From assembly GCA_963798855.1 (NCBI GenBank), contig CAWCUU010000001.1, positions 682,001 to 746,000 on the forward strand: 64,000 bases of DNA, written 5' to 3'. Below, piece after piece: positions 26,854 to 34,771 of the stretch (its first letter is position 1; each line of letters starts with the position of its first letter). The position numbers and the translations under genes are program-made. Under the pieces are notes generated by a model, which saw nothing but the letters and a program-made list of their open reading frames with translations, searched no databases and was not told where the DNA came from. Source of the stretch: CAWCUU01 sp963798855 (GTDB lineage: Bacteria > Gemmatimonadota > Gemmatimonadetes > Longimicrobiales > RSA9).

Positions 26854-29543
26854 TCCGGAGCCCCGCCGCGGCCGGGTCTCCGGTCGCCACGCTGGACGCG
26901 AGCCTCGAGGCGGCCGGAGCGCCGACCGGTCTGGGCCCCCTCGAGCCGCTCGCGCCGCCGTCCCGCGAGTCACCGCGCTCGAAGCACGATCTCGAGATCC
27001 TGCGCTCGCTCGCGAAGCGCATTCCGCCGAACGATTCCGGGGCCCACAACAATCTGGGCGTCGTCTACTACCAGAAGGGGCTCTACGAGGAGGCGATCGA
27101 CGCCTTCGAGCGTGCGTTGCAGCTCGACCCCCGCATGGAGGTCGCGCGGCGCAACCTCCAGATCGCGTACCTCGGGACCGGCTTCTTCGAGCAGCTGGTC
27201 TCGGAGCTGCGTCGGCGCCTGGAGACCCGGCCGCGCGATGAGACCGCGCGCCGGCGCCTGGCGCTGGCCTACCTTCACACCGGTGATCCGGCGACCGCCG
27301 TCACCGAGATCGAGAGGCTGCTCGAGCTGCGGCCGCAGGACGTCGGGCTGCGAAGGCTGCTCGCGCGGGCGCAGCGGGAATGTGGCGACCTCGACGAGGC
27401 CCTGCGCCAGCTTCGCAAGGCCGGCGAGCTCGATCCTTCTGACGCGATGGTCTTCCTGCGCATAGGCGAGATCTTCTACAACCGCGGGCTGACGCGAGAC
27501 GCGCGAGATACGCTGGAGCACTCCGTCGCGCTGGACGACCGGCTCGCCTCCGCCTATCTGCTGCTCGCGTTCGTCTACGGCGACCTCGGCATGGACGAGC
27601 GCGCTCGTGCCGCCTCCGCTCGGGCCCGGGAGCTGAACCCGAGCTACGCGAAAGTGGAGACCAACCTTTCGCTCGACCGCTACAGCTCCGCTCGCTTCGA
27701 CGAGCTGGTCGGCGCGCGCGGCGCCTCCCTCGCCATTGCGGATGGCGGAGCCCTCGCCCACTACAACCTCGGCATCGCGTTCCGGCAGCGCGGGCTCTAC
27801 GACGAGGCGGAGCGCGAGCTCGCGGTCGCTCTCGGAAGGGGCGAGGACGCGGCCTTGGTCCGCCAGGCCGAGGCCGAGATGATGCTGCTGCGGGGGAAGG
27901 CGCAGCAGGCGGCGGAGCTCTACAGTCAGCTCCTGGAGAGCGATCCGCGCAGCCCGAAGATGTGGAACGAGCGTGGCGTCGCGCTCCACCAGCTCGGCGA
28001 TCTCGCGGCGGCCGAGCGCTATTACCTTCGCGCCATAGAGGTCGATACCGACTATACGCTCGCGTGGAACAACCTCGGCGTGGTGCTGCACCACCAGGGG
28101 GACGAGACGGGCGCCGAGAACGCGTTCAACGAGGCGCTCGTCGGGCGACGAGCGCCTGCGGAAATCTCGCGCAACCTCGCGCTGATGCTGACGCGAAGCG
28201 GCCGCGCCCGGCAGGCGATGGACGCGTACCGCAGGGCGTTGCAGGTGGATCCGGCCTGCGCACCCGCGTGGACCGGCCTGGGTGCGCTGCTGGCCGAAGC
28301 CGGGCGTCTGGCCGACGCCCGAGCGGTGCTCGTGCGGGCGATCGACGCGGACCCCGAACTGGCCGAGGCGCGCTACCAGCTCGCGTTCATCCTGTCGGCT
28401 CTCGGCGACTACGACGGGGCTCTGCGTGAGACGAAGAGAGCGCTGGAGCTGAGCCCGATCTACCCCGCCGAGCGCTTCCGGCTGCTGATCGATCTGCACT
28501 TCGAGGACACGGCGCTCGCCGCGCCCGAGCTGGACGCGGTCGTGCCCGCCTCTGCGCGGGGCTCCTTCGACTTCGGCACGGAGTCGCTCGCCGAGCTTTT
28601 CGGGGAGTGGGAGCGGGGCCGCCGCCGCCCCGCGCGCGTCGAGGCGACGGTGCCGACCGGCGGAACCCTCCTCCAGGAAGCCCGGCGGGCGCTGGACCAG
28701 GGCCAGTACGAGCGCGCCGTCTCGGTCGCGAACGGAGCGCTCGTCGCCGGTGACTCGCCGGAGGCAGCCCGGCTCGTGATCGGTGCGGCGTACCTGCGGC
28801 AGGGGCTTGCCGGTGAGGCGCTGGAGCGCTTCGCGGCGGTGGTCCAGGCACACGCGGTCGGCGCCGCCAGCGCCGCCCAGCACAGCGAGGCTCTGCTCGG
28901 AATGGGCCGCTCGCTACTGCTGCTCGGGCGACGCCGTCAGGCGCGCGATGTCGCGCTCCGCCTCGTGGAGCTGACTCCGAGCTCGGCGGCGGCCCAGCGG
29001 CTGCTGGGGGAGGTGCACCTGGCTCTCGGTACGACTGCCGGCGGGCTGCAGGCGCTCGAACGCGCGAGTTCTCTGGCGCCCGAGGATCCCGTGCTCTGGA
29101 GCGACCTCGGCGCGGCTCACGCCGGCGCAGGAGACGCCGCATCGGCCGAATGGTCGTATCGCCGCGCGCTCGCGCTGGACCCCGGCAGCACCGCGGCGCA
29201 TCTCGGCCTCGGCCGTCTGCTCGCGGGCGCCGGTCGCGTCGACGAGGCGGCCTCGGAGCTCGAGGCGGCCCTGGAGCTGCTGCCGAGCTACGCGGAGGCG
29301 GCGCTCGAGTTGGCCCGGCTGGAGTCCGGGCGCGGCCGCAACGAGCGGGCGACCGCGGTCCTCGTCGATCTGCTGACCGCCGATCCCCATCACCTCGACG
29401 CACTGCTCATGCTCGGACGGGTGCTGGAGCGCGCCGGACGCGAGGCCGAGGCCGTCGTCGCATTCCGGCGTGCGCTCGGGCTGGACCCGCACGGCGACGT
29501 CGCCCGCGAGGCGTTGCTGCGCCTGGGCTCCGCTCCGCGGTAG
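26850..29543 (+). CDS. large tetratricopeptide-repeat protein
   Basis: The 897-aa protein has no signal peptide. After about 45 low-complexity residues, it is built of many TPR units, e.g. AHNNLGVVYYQKGLYEEAIDAFERALQL split near residues 65-90, and a second large block of repeats covers about 610-890. A proline-free linker around 580-600 separates the blocks. The GTG at 26850 overlaps the cheC stop; an upstream in-frame start would intrude deeply into cheC. TPR arrays are protein scaffolds; here it lies between CheC and a PATAN protein, suggesting an organiser of the chemosensory or MglA complex. The exact partner is unknown. Confidence 0.85.
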   Translation: MIRSPAAAGSPVATLDASLEAAGAPTGLGPLEPLAPPSRESPRSKHDLEILRSLAKRIPPNDSGAHNNLGVVYYQKGLYEEAIDAFERALQLDPRMEVARRNLQIAYLGTGFFEQLVSELRRRLETRPRDETARRRLALAYLHTGDPATAVTEIERLLELRPQDVGLRRLLARAQRECGDLDEALRQLRKAGELDPSDAMVFLRIGEIFYNRGLTRDARDTLEHSVALDDRLASAYLLLAFVYGDLGMDERARAASARARELNPSYAKVETNLSLDRYSSARFDELVGARGASLAIADGGALAHYNLGIAFRQRGLYDEAERELAVALGRGEDAALVRQAEAEMMLLRGKAQQAAELYSQLLESDPRSPKMWNERGVALHQLGDLAAAERYYLRAIEVDTDYTLAWNNLGVVLHHQGDETGAENAFNEALVGRRAPAEISRNLALMLTRSGRARQAMDAYRRALQVDPACAPAWTGLGALLAEAGRLADARAVLVRAIDADPELAEARYQLAFILSALGDYDGALRETKRALELSPIYPAERFRLLIDLHFEDTALAAPELDAVVPASARGSFDFGTESLAELFGEWERGRRRPARVEATVPTGGTLLQEARRALDQGQYERAVSVANGALVAGDSPEAARLVIGAAYLRQGLAGEALERFAAVVQAHAVGAASAAQHSEALLGMGRSLLLLGRRRQARDVALRLVELTPSSAAAQRLLGEVHLALGTTAGGLQALERASSLAPEDPVLWSDLGAAHAGAGDAASAEWSYRRALALDPGSTAAHLGLGRLLAGAGRVDEAASELEAALELLPSYAEAALELARLESGRGRNERATAVLVDLLTADPHHLDALLMLGRVLERAGREAEAVVAFRRALGLDPHGDVAREALLRLGSAPR

Positions 29544-29550
29544 CGCGCCG

Positions 29551-30681
29551 ATGCCGATCGAAGGACCGCTCCGCGAGCTCGGAATCGAGGATGTGCTCCA
29601 GCTGCTCGAGCTGGCGCGAAAGACCGGTATCCTCGAGGTGCGTTCCGAGCGCGAGAACGACGAGGGCCAGATCCATCTCGATCATGGCGACATCGTCTTC
29701 GCCCGGCGGCGTCGCACGCGACGGCTGCTCGGCCAGCAGCTGCTGCGCAGCGGACGCATCACGGAGCGTGAGCTGGACCGGGCGATGGAGCTGCAGCGTG
29801 CCGAGCCGACTCGCCGGCTGAGCGAGATCCTCCTCGAGATGGGCAGCGTCACGGAGGAGGAGGTCCGCGAGCAGCTCCGCTTCCTCGTCGAGGAGAGTGT
29901 CTACGAGGTCATGGCATGGCAGGAGGGCTACTTCCGCTTCGAGGAGCGGGAGGACGTGTTCCGCAGTACTATTCCGGTGCGGGTGCCGGTCGGCTCGCTG
30001 CTCATGGAGGGGGCGCGCCGGATCGACGAGTGGACGCAGCTGGAGTCCCGGATCCCGGGGCTCGAGTCGGTGCCGATCCTCGCGCCCCTCAAGGATGGCG
30101 AATCACCGATCGAGCTCCGCCCGGAGGAGTGGGAAGTGCTGGCCGAGATCGATGGGGATCGCGACATCGGCCAGATCGCGGCCATCCTCGGTCGCAGCAC
30201 GTTCGAGGTCGGCAAGATCGTTTACGGCATGGTCGCCGGCGGCGTCGTGCGCGTGAGGGAGCGCCCGCCGCGCATACCGGAGAAGGAGCTCCGGCTGCGC
30301 ATCGCGGAGGCCGAGGGGCTGCTCGGCTCGGGGCGACCGGAGGAGGCGGAGCGCGTGGTGGCCGAGCTGCAGGCGGCGCACCCTGAGCGGCCCGAGATCG
30401 CGCTTCTCGAGGGACGCTCGCTGAGCGAGCAGGGGCGCATGCGTGCGGCCACCGAGGCGTTTGCGCGCGCGGTGTCCCTCGACCCGCTGACGCCCGCCGG
30501 CTATTACCACCTCGGCTTCGCCGCGATCAGCATCGGGGACGTGTCCCGCGCGGCGGAGGCATGGGAGATGTACCTGCGCCTCGCCCCCGAGAGCATGGAG
30601 CGAAGCCGTGTGGCCCGTGGCGTGGCCGCCGTCCACATGCTCGCCGAGATCCTGACGACATTCTCCGAACGGAGCCCATGA
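29551..30681 (+). CDS. PATAN/DUF4388 protein with winged-helix and TPR parts
   Basis: The 376-aa protein starts with a PATAN (DUF4388) domain, MPIEGPLRELGIEDVLQLLE onward, followed by helices like the MshEN/GspE N-domain (LGQQLLRSGRITERELDRAM, LSEILLEMGSVTEEEV). A winged-helix-like segment (DRDIGQIAAILGRSTFEVGKI, about 205-235) and about three TPRs follow. PATAN proteins are known from PatA of cyanobacteria and often bind roadblock or GTPase partners. The ATG at 29551 is 7 bp after the TPR gene; it overlaps the next gene (ATGA). A paralogue lies at 34772. Confidence 0.82.
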   Translation: MPIEGPLRELGIEDVLQLLELARKTGILEVRSERENDEGQIHLDHGDIVFARRRRTRRLLGQQLLRSGRITERELDRAMELQRAEPTRRLSEILLEMGSVTEEEVREQLRFLVEESVYEVMAWQEGYFRFEEREDVFRSTIPVRVPVGSLLMEGARRIDEWTQLESRIPGLESVPILAPLKDGESPIELRPEEWEVLAEIDGDRDIGQIAAILGRSTFEVGKIVYGMVAGGVVRVRERPPRIPEKELRLRIAEAEGLLGSGRPEEAERVVAELQAAHPERPEIALLEGRSLSEQGRMRAATEAFARAVSLDPLTPAGYYHLGFAAISIGDVSRAAEAWEMYLRLAPESMERSRVARGVAAVHMLAEILTTFSERSP

Positions 30682-31601
30682 CGAGTCCGTCTCCCCTGGA
30701 GCTGCAGCGCTGGAGCCACGAAGTCGCCCGCGACCCCGGCGCTCCCTCGTTCGTGCGGCTGGCCGAGGCCTATCGCCGGCAGGGCCACCGGGAAGCCGCA
30801 CTTCGCGTGTGCTTGCGCGGGCTGAGCCGGCACCCGGCCCACGTGGACGCCCACGCTCTGCTCGGCCGGCTCTACCTCGAGCGCGGCGAGCGCGATCGCG
30901 CCGCGGACGAGTGGTCCATCGTGCTGCGCCTGGACCCGGACAACTTCGAGGCGCACCGCGGCCTCGGCTTCTTCAACCTCGAGCGGGGCGATCTCGGCTC
31001 CGCCGAGCGTCACCTGGCTCGTGGTCGCTCGCTCCGCCCGGATGACCGTACCGTCGCGGCCGCCGTCGACCTGCTGCGGGAGCGCCAGTCCCGCGTTGCC
31101 TCCGCCGCTTCTCGGCCGGCCCCTCCCGCAACGCCCCCGTCGAGCTCGCGCCGGCCGGCGATCGCGTCCACTCCGGCCGCCCCGCCAGCGCAGCGGCCGC
31201 CCTCCGATCCGGCGCGAGTCTTCGATGAGCTACGCGCGGAGGCGTCCTTCCGGGGCGCATTCGTGCTCGACGCGCAGGGCCTCGTGCTCGGTGGGCGGCT
31301 GGAGGAGAGCGCGGGTGGTGGTGCGGCCGGCTCCGCAGGCGAGGTCAACGCGACGATCGGCGAGGTGCTAGGTGCCCGACTCGGCCCGGTGGTGGAGGAG
31401 GCATCGCGGACGGCGACACATGTCGGGCTCGGGCAATGGAGCGGGCTGCTGCTGGAGACGTCGGAGGCGCAGCTGAACGTCTCGCCGATCGAGGGCGGCT
31501 ACGCGGTGGTGGTGATCGCCGCGCGTGGGACGCCGCCTGCCTGGGTGGGGCGGATGAGCGAACGAGCGCGGGAGATCGCACGACCTCTGGTGGAGGGGTG
31601 A
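30678..31601 (+). CDS. TPR protein with C-terminal roadblock/LC7-like domain
   Basis: This 307-aa protein has TPR-like repeats (about 20-130, LAEAYRRQGHREAALRVCLR, LLGRLYLERGERDRAADEW), a proline/serine-rich linker (about 140-175) and a C-terminal roadblock-like domain (about 180-305, FRGAFVLDAQGLVLGG, VEEASRTATHVGLGQW). The start overlaps the previous stop (ATGA). It is the first of three adjacent roadblock proteins directly before the MglA GTPase. MglB-type roadblock dimers act on MglA; fusion to TPRs suggests it docks the switch onto a scaffold. Confidence 0.75.
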   Translation: MTSPSPLELQRWSHEVARDPGAPSFVRLAEAYRRQGHREAALRVCLRGLSRHPAHVDAHALLGRLYLERGERDRAADEWSIVLRLDPDNFEAHRGLGFFNLERGDLGSAERHLARGRSLRPDDRTVAAAVDLLRERQSRVASAASRPAPPATPPSSSRRPAIASTPAAPPAQRPPSDPARVFDELRAEASFRGAFVLDAQGLVLGGRLEESAGGGAAGSAGEVNATIGEVLGARLGPVVEEASRTATHVGLGQWSGLLLETSEAQLNVSPIEGGYAVVVIAARGTPPAWVGRMSERAREIARPLVEG

Positions 31602-31602
31602 G

Positions 31603-31953
31603 ATGAGCGGTGATTCCCTGCACGGCGCGCTCGAACGGCTGAGCCGGCTCTCCGGCGTGCGAGGCGCGGTGATCGTGGACGCCGACGCGGGCATGCCGGT
31701 GCTCGGCGAGCTGGAGTCGGATGTGGATGAGACGGCGATCGCGGCGCTGGCCGCGGTACTGGTCCGTCGCTCGGCCGAGGCCACGTCCGCCAGCGGGCTG
31801 GGCGAGCTGCGCGTTCTGCAGCTCGAGTCGGAGCGAGGGCAGGTGGTCGCATCGGCGGCGGGAGAGCTCGTCATTGTCGTGCTCGCCGACGCGGACGCGC
31901 AGCTCGGCCTGATCCGTCTCGAAGCACGCCGGGCGGCGGAGACGCTGGCATGA
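31603..31953 (+). CDS. roadblock/LC7 domain protein
   Basis: The 116-aa single-domain protein matches the roadblock/LC7 pattern: a helix, then RGAVIVDADAGMPVLGE, a helical stretch (ETAIAALAAVLVRRSAEA), and the strands ELRVLQLESERGQVVAS and ELVIVVLADADAQLGL. Proteins of this kind include MglB, the GTPase-activating and polarity partner of MglA. Its ribosome site is GGAGGGG before the ATG at 31603. The next roadblock gene overlaps its stop. Which of the three is the functional MglB cannot be told from sequence alone. Confidence 0.8.
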   Translation: MSGDSLHGALERLSRLSGVRGAVIVDADAGMPVLGELESDVDETAIAALAAVLVRRSAEATSASGLGELRVLQLESERGQVVASAAGELVIVVLADADAQLGLIRLEARRAAETLA

Positions 31954-32444
31954 GGCAGTCCGACCTGCCGCGCATCGCGGAAGCGGTGCGGGAGCCGGTG
32001 CGCGACTTCGTACGTGACAGTCGGGTGCGCGTCGCGGTGCTGATCAGCGACAGCGGACAGGTCATCGCGCAGCACGGCTTCAGCCGCAGCCTCGAGCTCG
32101 TCAACGTCGCATCTCTCGCCGCGGCCGCTCACGCCGCGTCGCGGACGCTGGCGCGGATCGCCGGCTCGCCGGCGTGGCAGCAGACGTACCATCGGGGGCG
32201 GACCCGTCAGCTTTTCCTCGCGCCGCTGGACATGCCCACGGGCGAGCTGATTCTCGTGGCGATCTTCGACGAGCACTCGTCGGTCGGCCTGGCCCGGCTC
32301 TTCTTCGAGCGCTTCGAGGAGCGGATCCGGGCGCTGCCGGTGTTCGGCGCCGCGCGGCCGACGCGCAAGGCGGAGGACTTCGAGCAGGACCTGGAGGCCG
32401 GCGTGCAGCGGCTGTTTCCCGAAAGGCCGCCGCCGGAGGGCTGA
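31950..32444 (+). CDS. roadblock/LC7 domain protein
   Basis: A 164-aa roadblock protein, longer than its neighbour by a C-terminal extension rich in charged residues (FERFEERIRALPVFGAARP, EDFEQDLEAGVQRLFPE). The domain core includes VRVAVLISDSGQVIAQHGFS, NVASLAAAAHAASRTLARI and GELILVAIFDEHSSVGLARL. It starts in the previous stop and overlaps the GTPase gene (TGATG). The tight coupling and position make it the best candidate for the direct regulator of the GTPase. Confidence 0.8.
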   Translation: MRQSDLPRIAEAVREPVRDFVRDSRVRVAVLISDSGQVIAQHGFSRSLELVNVASLAAAAHAASRTLARIAGSPAWQQTYHRGRTRQLFLAPLDMPTGELILVAIFDEHSSVGLARLFFERFEERIRALPVFGAARPTRKAEDFEQDLEAGVQRLFPERPPPEG

Positions 32445-33055
32445 TGTCGCTGGTCAACTACCTGAATCGCGAGATCACCTGCAAGATTGTCTACTACGGG
32501 CCGGCCCGCTCGGGCAAGACGACCAACTTGCAGTACGTGCACGGCTCCGTGCCGGCAGAGCGGAAGGGGCAGCTCGTTTCGCTTGCGACGGAGACGGACC
32601 GTACGCTCTTCTTCGACTTCCTGCCGCTCGACCTCGGTCGCTTCTCAGGCTTCATGACCCGCTTGCAGCTGTACACGGTGCCCGGGCAGGTCTACTACGA
32701 CGAGACGCGCAAGCTGGTGTTGCGCGGAGCGGATGGTGTCGTGTTCGTCGCCGATTCGCAGCCGCAGATGCTGAACGACGACATCGACAGCCTGCGCAAC
32801 CTGCAGGAGAGCCTGCTGGAGCAGGAGATGGATGTGCGCGAGCTGCCGGTGGTGCTGCAGTACAACAAGCAGGATCTTCCGGGTGCGGTGAGCGCCCGGC
32901 GGCTCGATGACGCGTTGAACTTCCGCGGCGTGCCATCGTTCACCGCGTCGGCCGTCAGCGGCGATGGCGTGTTCCCGACGCTAAGGGGGATCAGCGAGCT
33001 GGTGATGAGCCGACTTGCCGATCGGCTCCGCCCATCCGCTATCGGCAGCGGCTGA
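32444..33055 (+). CDS. mglA: MglA-type small GTPase
   Basis: The 203-aa Ras-like protein has the P-loop GPARSGKTTNLQYV (G1), switch region with TETDRTLFFDFLPLDLG, TVPGQVYYDETRKLVL (PGQ in place of the DxxG of Ras-type GTPases, as in MglA), NKQDLP (G4) and TASAVSGDGV (G5). MglA sets front-rear polarity and type IV pilus or gliding motility in Myxococcus; roadblock proteins next to it serve as its regulators. A TGATG overlap links it to the preceding roadblock gene. Family assignment is firm, cellular role inferred. Confidence 0.92.
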   Translation: MSLVNYLNREITCKIVYYGPARSGKTTNLQYVHGSVPAERKGQLVSLATETDRTLFFDFLPLDLGRFSGFMTRLQLYTVPGQVYYDETRKLVLRGADGVVFVADSQPQMLNDDIDSLRNLQESLLEQEMDVRELPVVLQYNKQDLPGAVSARRLDDALNFRGVPSFTASAVSGDGVFPTLRGISELVMSRLADRLRPSAIGSG

Positions 33056-33059
33056 GCGA

Positions 33060-34770
33060 ATGCCGATCCAGCAGCTCGACCCGCGCTTCACGTTCGACAC
33101 CTTCGTCGTCGGCACCGCGAACCGCCTCGCCGCCGCCGCCGCCCGCCGGGTCGCCGAGTCGCCGGGCACGAGCTACAACCCCCTCTTCATCTACAGCGCC
33201 TCCGGACTCGGCAAGACCCACCTCGTCATGGCGCTGGGCCACCACGCCGCGAAGCTCCACGGCGAGCTCCGCATCGAGTACTCCACGCTCGAGGGCTTCA
33301 TGGACGAGGTCACCGCCGCCATCGAGGCCGGCGAGCACGACGCCTTCCGGTCGCGCATCTCGGGCGCCGTGCTGCTGATCCTCGACGACGTGCAGTTCCT
33401 GGCCGGACGGCTCCGCACTCAGGAGGAGCTACTGCACGCGTGGGATGTGCTGTCCACGCGCGGCGGCCAGGTCGTGCTGGCGAGCGACCGTCCCCCGCAG
33501 GAGATCGACTCCCTCGACGAGAGACTGCTGTCGCGCTTCTCGGGCGGACTCATCGTCGACATGGGCGTGCCCGACTACGAGACGCGCGTCGCGATCATCC
33601 GGCAGAAGGCCGCCGAGGCAGAGCAGGAGCTGACGCCCGGGGTGGCCGAGGCGCTGGCCCGGATCTCGTTCACGAACGTTCGCGAGCTGCGCGGTGCCCT
33701 AAACCGTCTGCTCGCGCTGCAGGATCTGGAGGGCCGGATCGTCGACCCCATGGAAGTTCCGCTCCTGGTCGGGGTCGAGGTCCCGCCGCCCTCTGGCGCG
33801 AACGGCGAGGAGTTCGGCGAGTTCCTGGCGGAGATCGCCGAGACGGTCGAGCGCCTCGTCGCGCCCTCGCCCGGCGAGCGGCAGCTCGCCCGCGCCGTGC
33901 TGCGCTGGGAGGGGGAGGGTTATCAAACCCGGCGCCTCGAGCAGGCGCTCGGGGAATCCCTCGAGCTCGCCGAGACCGAGGCGCTCATCCGCGGGTACGA
34001 GACCGAGGTCGAGCGGCTCCGCGAAGTCGCGAACGAGATTTCGTCGCTCGAGCCCGACGCACCGGAGCTCGGCCGTCAGGACGTGCTCCGTGACCCCGAC
34101 CGGCTCTCCGACGCGCTCGAGCTGCTCGAGCAGGTGCGCGAGCGGACGTCGCCCGTGCCGGCCCCCGATGAGGGTCCCGACATTGATGCCCTGCCGCTGC
34201 CCGTCGAGTCGTTCGCTCGACGCGCCGCGACCGCCGTCGCGGAGCGGCCGGGAGGACCGTACAACCCGCTCTTCCTGCACGACGCGGGGGGTGCGCGAGC
34301 GAGCGAGCTGCTGCACGCGCTGGGCCGCCGACTGGTGCGCAATCTGCCGGAGCGACCCGTCGCGCTGCTCGATGCCTCGCGCTTTGCCGCCGAGCTGATC
34401 CGCGCGCTCGAGAGGCGGCGGGTGGACGGTTGGCGCGAGCGCTACCGCCGCGTCGGTGCGCTGCTGATCGATCGCGTGGACGGCCTGGCCGAGACGGAGC
34501 GGGCGCAGGAAGAGCTGTTCCATTCTTTTCGATGCGCTGCATCGCGCGGGCGTCCAGCTCGCGTTCGCGGCGAGTCGTCCGCCGGCGGAGCTGGAGGGCA
34601 TCGAGGAGCGGCTTCGCACGCGGCTGGGCAGCGGCCTCGTCGTCGAGGTCGAGCCGCAAACGTCCGCGGATGGAGCCGGCACGGGCCTCGACGAGTTCTT
34701 CTGCAGCCGCGAGAAGGTCGTGTGGGACTGGCCGTACCTGTCAGAGCTGCTGGACGAGGAGCCGAGCTGA
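33060..34770 (+). CDS. DnaA-like tandem AAA+ protein, one frameshift in the second module
   Basis: The first module (1-240) is a DnaA-type AAA+ domain: FTFDTFVVGTANRLA, YNPLFIYSASGLGKTH (K52), LLILDDVQFL (D109, D110), ASDRPPQEI and NVRELRGALNRL. A helical linker (about 240-390) leads to a second copy, YNPLFLHDAGGARASE at 401-416, where the Walker A lysine is lost. No DnaA domain IV is present, so it is not the replication initiator. At 34521-34525 (CATTC) one extra T shifts the frame; dropping it gives HLFDALHRAG, SRPPAELEGIEERL and a stop at 34768-34770 (569 aa), 1 bp before the next gene. Read as is, the frame ends at 34793. It follows mglA by 4 bp. Confidence 0.8.
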
Positions 34771-34771
34771 C

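Noticed and set aside
34521..34530. Programmed +1 frameshift in the DnaA-like gene.
   Set aside because: The same CATTC context also breaks two unrelated genes, so an error or mutation is more economical; no stimulatory stem or internal ribosome site was noticed.
33060..34770. Chromosomal replication initiator dnaA and an origin.
   Set aside because: No domain IV helix-turn-helix, no DnaA-box cluster noticed, and neither dnaN nor recF is adjacent.
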